Assembly: GCA_002914845.1 (NCBI GenBank)
Contig: JXTC01000142.1
Location: forward strand, 371,076 to 435,075
Source: Trema orientale
Taxonomy: Eukaryota; Streptophyta; Magnoliopsida; Rosales; Cannabaceae
Length of the DNA stretch: 64,000 bases
Direction of reading: 5' to 3'
In this document: piece by piece, positions 1 through 11,256 of the stretch
How positions within the stretch are numbered: the stretch's first letter is position 1
How the letters are laid out: each line of letters begins with the position of its first letter
Program-made: the position numbers and the translations under genes
The notes under the pieces: generated by a model
What the model saw: only the letters and a program-made list of their open reading frames with translations
Told to the model about the DNA's origin: nothing
Database searches by the model: none

Positions 1-1366
1 AGTATCAGCTGAGCTAAGACTTTGTTATAACAGAGTAACTAATGGTTGTTACAAATGTATACGTGGCTAACTAACACAACTAATTCTCTTTAACAATACG
101 TATTTCCATTTTGTTGACATTTATAATCGAATATTAAAAGACGAAAATTAATCATTGAGGAACAGCAAAAACATAATTAGAGGCACAAATTTTTTACTTG
201 ATTTTGGCATATTCCAATGCCTATACGTGGTTTTTTCACTATAGAGACTTCTCAATAATGGAGATTGCGCTTGCTAATAATAGCGGTAGGTCGGGAGGAC
301 TAGTCTATTCATAGAGAGCTAGTGTCCAAGTGAGAAGCAAACCTTGATTTGAGACTTATGTGTGTGAGTTTGAGATCAGGGGTTCACATTTTAGTAGTGA
401 CAGGTATGTGAATTATTTTCCTTTACCTTTATAATAAGTGGCGGTCATTAGTTAAGCCACATTTTTTAAAAAATATATATATTACTCTTATAATTTAAAT
501 GAGACAAACTAAAAATGCATTTATTCTAATTCTCTAAGCTAATATAATTATCAATGAGTTTATTTCAAGTTGCTCTCTCCTCTCTAGCCTTTTCTTTTCT
601 TCTTCTTCTAACTGGCCATAGGTTTTTTTTCTTCTATCACGCCCTTCTAACCTACAGAAGAGGGACATATTTTAGATCTTTATCTCTAGTGGAGAGTTTT
701 ACTTTTCTGTTTTTTTTTTTTTTTTTTTTGTCATTGTGTCTTTGAATAAGCATTCTATTTGGGAAGGTATAATTCAACCCAAATCTAGATCTGTGTTGAT
801 CTGTGTTGGTTATAGTCTACTCAGATCTTAATCTGTAGTGATTTTGAGTTTCTTTCTTATTTTTATCGTTTCAGTATACTTAGATCTAGATATATGGTGA
901 TTCTGGGTAGATTCTTATGTTTTTGACCCTTTTAGTTTGGTTATCATCCAGATCTGTATCAATTCTGACTCAGATCTGGATAGTTTATATTATAGTATTT
1001 GTCCTCGAATGATATTTGGATTCGAAGAGAGAGACACTAACAACAGAGATTGAGCGGAGGGTCATAACGAGCCAACCGAAGTAGAAAGCTCTATTGAAGT
1101 GCACAATAACAGTAGTCTATATGAGTCGATCTCCTTATTCTGGGTCGATTTCACGAGTAACTTAGAGCACAAAATTCCTCCATTAATTTTAATTTGTTTA
1201 TTACAAAGGTCTACTTTATCACATGATCTCTAATTTCTAGTGACAATGCAAGTTAAGACACACCGTAGTTAAACTCACGGTTAACTATTTGAGGTCATTG
1301 ACTGCCCATATTATACCATTAGTACTACCGAAATCCAAGTAATCGCTATTAGAGGATCCATATATA
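1..1366. other. AT-rich intergenic DNA
   Basis: No gene is supported here. The stretch is AT-rich with several homopolymer T runs (for example 709-729) and short open frames of low complexity. A weakly repeated AGATCT-containing motif occurs between about 785 and 980. Nothing resembles a conserved protein or a structural RNA. Confidence 0.6.
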
Positions 1367-1622
1367 CATATAGGGCACTAGTTTAGTAGGTATATTTTTT
1401 TTTCCCTTTATCTGTAGGTATTGTTTTGCCTAAATTCATCGTATACATCTTTTTGTGGTAAAAGGTAGAGAGAGAGTATTAAATAATATGTATATATTGT
1501 TGTTTTTTTTTTTTTTAACAACTCAAATCACGATAGCAGTTAGATAATGATCCAACGGCAAAAAAAAAATATATAAATAGAGGTAAAAGAAAGGAAATAC
1601 CTACAGGATTATGGTCTATATA
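1367..1622. repeat. MITE-like repeat, copy 1
   Basis: Both ends carry related inverted sequence: TATAGGGCACTAG..GTAGG at the left and CCTACAGGATTATGGTCTATA at the right. The interior contains a stretch with GTTAGATAATGATCC that is clearly similar to 34745-34905, so this is a dispersed family. No coding capacity. The target duplication is obscured by flanking TA repeats, so the superfamily is not assigned. Confidence 0.5.
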
Positions 1623-1655
1623 TATATATATATCTATATATATATATATATGAGT
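1615..1655. repeat. TA-rich microsatellite
   Basis: Alternating TA tract (TATATATATATCTATATATATATATATAT-like, interrupted once) directly beside the MITE-like repeat. It is a simple repeat with no other content. Confidence 0.8.
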
Positions 1656-2339
1656 GAATCATGATTCAATATGGAAAAAAAATTAGGTGAAAAAAGCATA
1701 TATGTAATTGCGTGAAAAAAAAAAAAGAAAAAAGAAAAAATGACATATAGATCAACTTCTTCTTCATGAATCGTGACTGTAAAAACTGAAAGATTAGTGG
1801 TCGATTCTTACTGATCATCACCCACATAAATCACATGTATAACATTCCATCAAGTTATGATTAAATTATCACAAGTACTAACACGTACAAGGCTTTATTT
1901 TACAGTGTATGCATTTAATAAGTTTTAAAAAAAAAAATTATTGGTTACAATAATGTTAATGTTACGCCACTTCAATATTTGGAACTGACGCCACGGCAAA
2001 ATAAACAATCAATAACTAGTAACCTAGCACAAGAAATAAGCTCTCCGCCCTTTACTCAGCAACTAGGAATTACTCGTTTGTAAATTGTAATTGATGTCTT
2101 TGTTTTTCTAAGTAACCGTATCTTCAAAAATTGTAATTGTCGTATCTCGTTGTTATACAGTTGTGTTCTTTAGTTATTAGTGTTCTTTAGTTATTAGGTC
2201 ATCATCAACTCAAAACTCTATTTCAGAGCAATCAAAACTCTAAAATAGAGCAATATTACTCTATTTTTTTTTTTCCATCTCCAATCTTTTACTCCAAATA
2301 CTATACCAAAAATAATATTCTAGTTTTTTAGGGCTTTTA

Positions 2340-2810
2340 GTGCATGTGGTCCCTGAACTTTTTAAAATGTGACAAATTCGTCCTTGAATTAAAAAAAGTG
2401 ACCAGTTCATCCTTAAATTTACAATAATGCTACAATTTGGTCCAAATTGGAAATGGACATTTGTTTTTTAATGGAGCTTTCGGATTATTCTTTCTTTTGC
2501 AGAGGGTTTTTAGCACCTTTAGTCCCAGAACTTTTTAAAAGGTGATAATTTCGTCATAATTTCGTCCTTGAACTAAAAAAAAGTGACTAAATCGACAATA
2601 AATTTACAGTTTCGATATAATTTGTCACCTTTTAAAAAGTTCAAGGACCACAGGGACCAAAGGCTCCGTTACAAAATAAATATCCGTTTACATTTTAGAC
2701 CAAATTGTTACATTATTATAAATTCAAGGACTAATTTGTCACATTTTTTAGTTTAAGGACTAAATTGTCACATTTTAAAAAATTTAGGGACCACAGGAGC
2801 TAAAAACTCT
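2340..2810. repeat. Nested inverted-repeat (fold-back) element
   Basis: The outer arms match in inverted orientation: GGGCTTTTAGTGCATGTGGTCC at the left and the complement of GGACCACAGGAGCTAAAAACT at the right. Inside lies a second pair: GGTTTTTAGCACCTTTAGTCC near 2506 and a partner near 2640-2665 (GGACCACAGGGACCAAAGG). Short motifs of the type GTGACAAATT / AATTTGTCAC recur through both arms. The whole unit can fold into a long imperfect hairpin. It encodes nothing and is probably a non-autonomous DNA transposon, either composite or self-inserted. A clean target duplication was not found. Confidence 0.6.
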
Positions 2811-2814
2811 TTTT

Positions 2815-3304
2815 TAACCAAATCTCTTTTTTAACCTTAGGATACATGTAGGAATTAACTTTTAAAAAAGGGCATTTTTGGAAATTTGACAAGAAACAGA
2901 AGAGAAGAAAAAAAAAAAAGTGCATTGCGCTATATTTACAGTGCATGCTATTAATGGCGCAACACCATAGCGGCCCTCCATTTTGACGCAGAAAATGGCA
3001 CACGATTGGAGGGCCATCAATGTGCTATTTTGGGCTTCTGTGGGCTGTGGCATTTTGCCGCTCGATTGGAAACGCCCTTGTAGTTTTAAGAATAATCTCT
3101 ACATCATCCTTCGTCAAATTATTGTTGTATACAGAATGTCGTTGTTTTATTGTGTTTTTGTCGTTTTCACCCGTTTGTAATGAGAGAAATCTTATTTCGT
3201 AACACGAGTTCATTTATTTTCTCCTTTTTCTTTCTCCTCTTGCTTTTACTCGTGGCTTCGTCTTCTGCAAAAGCAACTTAGAGGTCCATGTACATTATTC
3301 TCTC
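2815..3304. other. Intergenic DNA without recognised gene
   Basis: Short open frames on both strands overlap each other and resemble no known family. A purine-rich tract lies at 2895-2918. Nothing else is supported. Confidence 0.5.
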
Positions 3305-4899
3305 TGTTAGGGTTTATGCCTTAAAGACATGTATATTTTGGATATTTGCTAAATTAATAAAATGATATTTTTCTATTTGAATTTGTGCATAACTGGTATG
3401 TCTTTAAATATCAGAAAATCCCTAGTTTATTTATGTGACCATAAATTTAGTATATAAGTGTTATATACATGAAGATTAAATTTATGGATAATAAACTAAA
3501 TATAATCCGTAATAATTAATTAAAGTTTGGGATCTTTAATTAAATATTATCAGTACGGTCCATTAACATTGAGAATATAATAGTCTTATCCGGACTATTG
3601 ATGTGTTGACATCACAATAGAGATACTTTATATAATTCAATTATATAGAACTGAACCAGACATGATTTAAACCTCACATAAATTCTGTTAACTATTGAGA
3701 GTTCAAATAATATCACTAGATGATCATATGTAAATCAATCTTAATCATGAGTAGTTATAGACTCCTATTTATAATATTATATTTTTTAACATACTTGTTA
3801 AATATTCGTTTCCTAGACAGACTGAAATACTTGTATCTTGGGAGTATGATGAGATCAGTAACTGGGAATGTAGCTTACAGATATGGAATCTATTCCTTCT
3901 ATTAGCAAGCTAGAAAGATGATTCCCTTATGTATTGATTTAGGACTTGAACAGTTTGAGTACTCAATTTATAATAGATTTATAGATTAGTTGTTCATTGG
4001 AGAATCAATGGTATACAAGGATAAAGATGTAATAGGAGAGGTAAACGGAACATGACCTAGTTCCAATTATGAATTATCTATGGATGATTGAATTATATAT
4101 AATTGTTAAATCGATAGACTGCTCGATGTTTTCTGAGTAATTTAATTCTGTAACTTCAAGAGTGTAATTCCAGATTTTTAGTGGAGTAATACTAGAATTA
4201 ATAAATTAAATAAATTAATTAAAGAGTTTAATTAATTGTCATAATTTATTGGAACTTAAATACAGGTCCATAAGTCCGCAATTCCACTTCTTATAAACAC
4301 TATACTCGATAATACATTATTTCTGTTACTGCACACTTTATCTAGATAAATTATTTGTCTACAATAATTAATAATTGTTATTAATTAATTTTGAATTAAT
4401 TAATTTAAATTTATGGAGACATAAGTTTCCCAATTTGTTTGAATTTTGAATTTAAAAATATCTAATTATCAGATAATTAGATAAATAGAAATTGAGAAAC
4501 TGACTGAAAGTAAAACACTTTTCCTTGAAAGAGTTATTTGCTAGTTTATATATATATATATATATTAATTAATTAGATTAAGTATATATATATATATATA
4601 TCTAAGTCTACGTTTTTCGTTTAAAAATAAAACTAGTCACGTTTTTTTTTCAAAGTTTTATATATATAATATATATATATATTAATTTGATTAATTAGTT
4701 TATTTTATTAAATAGTTTAATAAATATATATATATATGTATGTATCTATAAGGTGAAATACTAGTAGTATAAACTAAGTATTATTTTTTACAGAGCCTCT
4801 ATAACTTAGAGAGAAAAATAAAAAAGTCTTCCTATGTGTTGAGAATATTGCAAGGGCCTAAAGTATGACTTTTAAGAAATTATACATAACGCCGACACG
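3305..4899 (+). mobile_element. Copia-type LTR fragment
   Basis: The stretch begins TGTTAGGGTTTATGCCTTAA, which is built like the beginning of the adjacent LTR at 4900 (TGTTGGGATATTTGCCCTAA). It continues as AT-rich DNA with several TA microsatellites (about 4545-4735). It stops where the next LTR begins, so it looks like an older LTR truncated or interrupted at 4900. No coding sequence. The assignment rests on the terminal motif and general character, so it is tentative. Confidence 0.4.
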
Positions 4900-6698
4900 T
4901 GTTGGGATATTTGCCCTAAAAAGCAGATTTCTAATTTTACCTTTTTAGAATAAACAACTTTCTCTTATGTGTAATTATGATATTTGCTAGATCAAACTGT
5001 CTTGGTTGAATAGTTTATTTATCTGAAAAAGATTCCATGATTTTATTTGTGTATAAAGAACATGATTAAGTGTTAATTATGGGGAGACTTGTTTCTTTAT
5101 CTAAGTCTAAATGAATTAGTTCACAATCTGTAAATAAAGATAGAATACTTTATTTATTAAAGATTGTAGTGTTTGTCTATCTCAACGGGAATGATGTGTC
5201 TCAAATCATTGAAGTGTCTGACTTCTAATAGAAACACTAGTACAACATAAATAAGTTATGTGTATTGAAATGGACTAGGTAATATAAAGAATTGGAGTGC
5301 CATAACTCAATTCTTATATTGTTACTAACTAGCTCTTAGCATGTAGATCTTAATCCTTGGTATTTGACTAGACTTGTTTTCATAGGTTATAGCCTTTTGA
5401 TGTGTTAAAAGACTAGCCTTAATGAAATAAGAGGCGAACTCTGGCATATTGGAGGTTATGGTTTATGAATTGATGAGAATACCAAATAGTTAAGGACACT
5501 ATACATTAATGCTACTTTAGGTTCTTTCAAGATTCATGGAATAATTAAATCTAAGATCTTAGTATTCACTTTGTGAATTGGTTGATAATTTTGTCTAAAT
5601 GACCATTGAGAACAAAATTTGAGAACAAAACTATCGACAACATTATTCCTTGATATAAAGATGATAACTTAAAGGTAAATATGTGTTGGAGGGGTATTAC
5701 GGTAATTTCACCTATATAACTACGGCATTGTATAGGGATTCCATGTGTGGTATAGAATATGCTAGATGGATTGGTTAATCAAGATAGTTGATTAAATCTT
5801 TATAAAAGGCATGACATTTAATCTAAGAGTGCAGTATTGGGTCTTTAGTAGAGTGTCCCTTTTACTAATAGTATTTATATAAATACCATGATAAGAGTTA
5901 TTATATATTTATTATACTATTGGAGCTTAGATTATTTGGATCCATTAGGTCCCTTGTCTAACTCAATAAAGCTCATTAATTGGTTTGTGGTATTTGTGAA
6001 ATTAGTTTCATGAAACTATGTAAAATAATGATTCTACACAGAAGTTTGTATTTTTATAAATAAGTTTCATGAGTTGGATATATTTATAAAAATACACCCA
6101 AAGCCCAAATTGGAGAACAAGCCCAATCCTAGTTGGACTAGGATTAGCAGTTTTGGGCCCCATATATATAAGATATCTGAGAGAAAAAACTGTACAGTAA
6201 TCCTAGCAGTATTACACGCATAACAAAGGGAGAGAGAGAGAGAATTCGGCTACCTTAGGCTAAGAGAGGAGAGGAAAAGTTTCCTGCAATCTCACAATCT
6301 CATCTCACATCCTGGCGTTCCAAAGGATCAAGAAGGTGTTCTTGATCGTTCTCCAACAAAATTATCAACTTGGTGCCCACTCGCCTCATCAATCAAGAGC
6401 AAGAACATAGACAAGAAGATCTAGAGTTGGAGATTTGATCACCATCAACAAGGAGATCAAGGAGGAGCACGCTACAAAAAGGTAAACCCTAATCTCATCT
6501 CTAAGGTTTATATATCTAGATTGGATTTATGTTATACATGATCCTGTATATGATGTATGCATATTTTATGGTTATAAAAACTGTTTTCATGTAAAAATTT
6601 TAAAACCCAAATCTGCTACTTTTTCCGCTGCGTTCATGATGCGATCATGTGTTTTCCATATTTGCATGCATGCATGATTTTCCTAAGTGTTAGATCCA
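4900..6698 (+). mobile_element. Copia-type LTR (family shared with 59122-60417)
   Basis: It starts TGTTGGGATATTTGCCCTAA. It is similar along its visible length to the reverse complement of 59122-60417, including the segments around 5050-5115 and 6460-6693. A (GA)n tract at 6229-6242 and the leader-like sequence near 6310-6480 are typical of the transcribed part of such LTRs. Homology ends at about 6693. No primer-binding site or gag follows, so this is a solo or truncated LTR. No clean 5-bp target duplication was found at this copy. Confidence 0.65.
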
Positions 6699-6971
6699 AA
6701 AACTTACAACATGTTCTATCAATTATGCTTGAGGCTTGGATTGAAAAATCGTGGTTTAAAAAACAGAAAAGTTAGAATCCGTTGATAGGCTACAAGAAGT
6801 ATTAGATCTATTTCCTTTGTATGTTTTTATTTGCTATGAATTAATACTATGCACTCATATAGTCAATTATTTTGAGAAAATTTTTGATTATTCCTGGACC
6901 AATCTTCTGCTGCAAAAATCATTTTAAAAACCAACACCCTCATCATCCACTACTTTCTACCCTTTTTCAGC

Positions 6972-7136
6972 AACACCTTAATCTCTCCCAGTGAACCGGT
7001 GATCATCACGGACCTCATCACCATAACTTCTGCAGCCGTGTATGGACTGCTGGCTCTCAGTGGAATAAATCCATCTCAATTACGCTCTGGTTGCTTCGGC
7101 TCTAATAGTTCTGGGCATTATTCCTTTTTTATCTAA
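6972..7136 (+). other. Possible terminal exon or gene fragment, unrecognised
   Basis: After a pyrimidine-rich stretch ending TTTTTCAG (6963-6970) there is an open frame of 54 codons ending in TAA at 7134-7136. It contains the hydrophobic run VIITDLITITSAAVYGLLAL. Codon use and base composition look more gene-like than the surrounding DNA. There is no convincing upstream exon, because the upstream DNA is an LTR. I do not recognise the family. It may be the 3' remnant of a gene cut by the LTR at 4900-6698, or a chance frame. Confidence 0.2.
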
Positions 7137-7843
7137 GTGAATGTAACATTGTTTTTTATAGTTTTACTTGGGTTGATATCGAGAAAACATTGGAATATTG
7201 GCCTGATTTCTTTTGTTAAAATTGAAATCACAAGCTCATTCTGCCAATCCAGGTTGCACGTAACGTACATGTCTCCTATTCTCCTATTCATAATCAGTAT
7301 TAAGAAGTTAAAATCTTAAATACAAGAATGAGATCAAGGCAACCAAGACTTGTTCCACAGCGCAATGCTAGAATAAGTATCTGTAGCTTAGAGCTAAAAC
7401 GCTAAAGACCGTACTTTGAACAAACAGAGAATTTAAAAACTCAGCAGCCATTAGAGTCATAAGACATAAGAGCAATGGATAAATACATTTCATTGATCAA
7501 GGGAAAAAATAATGATCACATGTTCTACCAGTAATCATACATAGAGAACAGGGGTCTCATTTAGAACACCCCAGTTGCAGAAGTATATTTTATACATTTT
7601 GCACATTGCCCGACTAACATTTTTCTGTTCGTGTAATTTCAAAGTTTAGACCTATCGCCCTCCTGCCAGTGAAAAAGAAATCTGGATGTCAAGTGGCAAA
7701 GGCAAATTCTCAGTATAGAGAAAGTCCCATCTTAAAGAAGCTTCTCCGATTCAGAGACAAGAATCATTCCCTGGAGGAAAAAATCAATAACCAGTTGGTC
7801 TGGAGTGAATGACCGACTTCTTAGCATGCCCAACTCCAAGACT
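7137..7843. other. 3' flank of the PLAC8-family gene
   Basis: No separate gene is seen. The part nearest 7844 should contain the 3' UTR of the minus-strand PLAC8-family gene. The rest is unremarkable AT-rich DNA. Confidence 0.4.
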
Positions 7844-10070
7844 TCATGAGTTTCCTTTAGCATCTGTAGCTATTTGCACGCTGCAGGTCTCGGGAAACAT
7901 TGGTGAAACAAGAGGAGGTGGTTGAAGCTCAAAGAATGCTTTTCTCCCTTCGGCAAGGTTTCCTATGCATATGGTATCACCCCGACCATGCCAAATTCCA
8001 TCTTGAACATTGTTCATCTCCAACGTTCTGGATTCCTGCTCAATATTAACTAAATGTAAGTTCCCTAAGATACGAGATTTTGCATCAACTTTTGGTAATT
8101 CCTACGTATTTACTTTTACCAATTAAGAACCTTTTTCTTTCTTCAGAAACTACAGTTTTATGCTATGCATGTAATAGGTTTTCCGAGAAACTGACCTGAC
8201 ATAGCGTGCAGCATGGGCAGATAAGATGGTAGATGCAATCATCCAAGTTGTTTTCACTACCCTGAAAATTCAAATCTCAGTTTGTCAGTACTAAGATTCA
8301 AGTATGGCTTTAAAAGGAGTAAAGGAATGTAGGAAGGTTTTTCTTAGGATTTACATAAAGACAATTGTATACCATAGAACAAACTCAGAAAAAACAAAAA
8401 CAAACAAAACCAAACAAACCTCCCATTTCATACAGAACGTTGTGACTTAGTTCAATCCCAGTATATTGATCGCTACAAATTCCCATTCTACCTATTGGAG
8501 AATGAATTTTCCATAATGTCGTCACCTCCAACAAAAGAATTAATCTATCCTTCTCCAACAGTCCTCCACAAACCCTCCTCCAATCCCAAACTTCTCTTTT
8601 TCCGTAGAGCTTAATATAAAAATTCCAAAACCTCTTGATAACAGTTCTCCTTTTTTTTTTTTCCCTTCTTTTTGGAAAAGGAGACAATTTCATTTAATAC
8701 TTAAGAATAGCTGTGAGAGTTGAGGGGGAAAACAGGAACAATATCGTCTTGACTCTTGACCGAAAAAGAATACATAGAGCATATCAGAAAAAGCTTAAAA
8801 CTAGTTCAATACTAGAATATTATAAAATGAATTTATAATCACATATAGAAACAGAGAAAAGAAGGTTACCCTGATGTTAAATTTTTTCTTAATCTGGGAC
8901 CGAAAGAACCCCAGATAAGTTCCTACTAAAACCGTGAAAGCAATCGACAAATATAAAAAGCAACTCCGCTTGGTGACAACGAAGGCAACGCAATTTAGAA
9001 GTGCAGTAAGGACAAGAACGAAATAAATAGTTCCCTGCATAATAAAATAGAAAATTTCAGAATTCCTGTAGGCAGCTTTTATTTATAGAAAATTCATTTC
9101 CAGAAACAACCAACATTGAAAGCGCACAACTGATTCCATTCAATAACGATATTGCTTCAAATTTTCTCGCTAAAATTACCTGTAAAAAGCAAGAACTAAA
9201 ACCAGCTCGTCTCATGTTTTTGCCAAATCTGTAGCATGGACAACTGCAACATCTAATACATTGTTACTAAACCAAGCATAATACATTTAAAACGATATTA
9301 TAGCAAACCTTAATCCTAACTATAACTACTAATTTCACAAAATAGGAATAAAACATTTAAAAGATAGATTTTGTTTTTTTTTTTTTTTTGAAAAAAGAGC
9401 GAACATTTTATACATTTTACAGTACGCCACTCAAATTCACCAATGTCAACAAAATAAAATCTACTAATTAAGAACGAAATCAAAATTGATTTTTTTTTTT
9501 TTGAAAAAAAAAAAGAACAAAATCAAAATATTGTCTGCGTTTTTCTCAGCTTAATCCAAAAACGTGGACCAAAAAACCAAAAGTCTAGGAAAAACCAAAC
9601 AAAAAAAAAGGAATTTTTCGCCGGCGATTTCGTGTATACATTGACCAAATAAAGTCTTCATAGACTAGAAAAGGAAACCCAAAAAGGAAAAACATTTGAA
9701 ACGTATTATCACTTAATACCCATATTTTTTTAAAAATAAAAGCTGTATTTTTTGACAGGAAAAAAAAAGNAGGAACGAACCAAGCAGATTCGATGGCGAT
9801 ACGGCGATCTTCGAAGCAATCGAGAAGTTCACCTTCCCACATCCGAAAAGCGCCTCCGAAATCTCCTCCATCTCCATCTCCATCTCCATCTCCATCTCCA
9901 TTTCCATCTTCATCTCCTCCTTCCAAACTCTCCAGGTTCCTCCATTTTCCCTGGGTCTGTAAGGCCACCGTCGAGCAGAGCATGTCGAAATCCAGAACCG
10001 CCATTCCTTCCAATAACCTTTCCTCCTCTTCTTCTTCTTCCTTACCCACTTGCTTCTCCAAATCCGCCAT
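7844..10070 (-). CDS. PLAC8-family (Cys-rich) membrane-associated protein, five exons
   Basis: Five exons with GT-AG borders give 258 residues: 10070-9781, 9243-9180, 9034-8870, 8261-8196 and 8035-7844. The first in-frame ATG is at 10070. Residues 1-96 are acidic (seven consecutive Glu near residue 11, Asp-Gly repeats at about 59-68) and contain MAVLDFDMLC. The PLAC8 signature follows: CCPCYRFGKNM at 97-107, two hydrophobic segments at about 121-138 and 144-163, then DDCIYHLICPCCTLCQ at 180-195 and the conserved tail RTLEMNNVQDGIWHGRGDT. Known relatives (plant cadmium resistance and cell-number regulator proteins) are Cys-rich and membrane-associated. The long acidic N-terminus and this tail fit the plant PLAC8 subgroup of about 260 residues whose function is poorly defined. 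The ambiguous base near 9770 lies in intron 1. A CT-rich 5' leader lies just upstream (10082-10130). Confidence 0.93.
9867..9912 (-). repeat. Coding hexamer microsatellite (Asp-Gly repeat)
   Basis: A run of the hexamer TCTCCA on the plus strand, with minor variants, lies in exon 1 of the PLAC8-family gene. On the minus strand it encodes alternating Asp-Gly. Because the unit is six bases, length changes would keep the frame, so this is a likely length polymorphism within the acidic N-terminus. Confidence 0.85.
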
Positions 10071-11247
10071 TACCAAAAATCTAGGGTTCTCTCTTCTCTC
10101 TCTCTCTTTCTTTTCTCTCTCTTATCTTTATGCGTTCTGTTTTTCCGTGTTAATGAATCCAAAAATATAAAAATTGGTTAAGCTTGCCTAGTCATTTTAG
10201 GATTCCAACTATACATAAATTATTAATATGATTTAAATAAATAATTTTTTAAAAAAATAAATAATCGAAAAGTTATTCAAGAAGAGGATAGCGACGATTT
10301 TTTCTGGCTCTGTGGGAAAGAGGAAGAGGATTTTTTTTTTTTTTTTCCGGAAAAGGAAAGAGGAAGAGTTCGGTCATGTTGGTTGGGTTGGGTTGGGTTG
10401 GGTTGGCAACTCGGCTTGGCGCGTAATAATGGTGAATGTTTGGGGACCACCATTTGTTATTTCTGCCTTTGCTAATCATTATTGATCTCGCGGCTCAGAA
10501 TTTGCCACGTCTGCACAGAGATACAGAAGGATCCTATCATCAAGATTTTAATGATAGATTATCTGGGTAATCCACCAATAAAAAATATCTAAGAGGTCGC
10601 TAAAAATAGAACAAAAAAACTTTAATTCTTTTTTTTCCCCCAACTCAACTTAGTTTGTTGAGAAATTTTAGGACTCAATTTTAGTGGCAACACAACAATT
10701 TGTTTTGTTTTTCTAGAAGTGAAAAATAGTCAAATCCTGGTAAATTTCAGGCCAAATTTAATCAACAATTTTTATTATTTTTGTGTGTGTGTTGGGGGCA
10801 GAAATTATTCAACAACCTTAATGCAGCTAGCGTGGCAACCGTTCAGGCGTTTAGTTTGATTTATTCAACAACAAAAAAAGAATACGTACACATTGTATGA
10901 TAATATACAGCCTAAAGCAACAAGATAAATAAATGAATAAAATCTTGTGTGTTAATGATTTGGAATTATGAGTGAGAGACAAAGAGATTATATACGGTTG
11001 AGCTGGATGGAATAATTGGCTGAATAATAAAATAATTTTAAGTGGCCTTAAGATGAAATTGGTGGGAATTAGTGAGGATTAGATTATTTATTAGGACTTG
11101 GAATCAATTGATTGTTTGTTTAAAACTACAAAGTAAGGAATAGATTGGGTGAAGGGCAGTTGTGCTGATCATAGGGATGAGGTCGGGCAAAAGACAGCGA
11201 GCCGTGAGGTACAACCAGGCACCACCCCACCTCGGAGGCCAACCCAC
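10071..11247. other. Upstream region of the PLAC8-family gene and intergenic DNA
   Basis: It contains the CT-rich leader of the minus-strand gene, then AT-rich DNA with no supported gene. A pentanucleotide tract lies at 10379-10406. A slightly GC-richer patch at 11160-11247 shows no recognisable product. Confidence 0.5.
10379..10406 (+). repeat. (GGGTT)n microsatellite
   Basis: About five units of GGTTG/GGGTT. It is a short simple repeat and not the plant telomere unit TTTAGGG. Confidence 0.85.
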
Positions 11248-11256
11248 TTTTAGTTG

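Noticed and set aside
10071-10076. Longer N-terminus for the PLAC8 protein starting at 10076
   Set aside because: This would require a TTG start; the first ATG is at 10070 and gives the usual MADLEKQ-type beginning.
9752-10170. Pro/Ser-rich and Leu/His-rich plus-strand frames at the PLAC8 first exon
   Set aside because: Shadows of the hexamer repeat and acidic exon on the minus strand.
10379-10406. Interstitial telomere repeat
   Set aside because: The unit is GGGTT, not TTTAGGG, and the tract is short.
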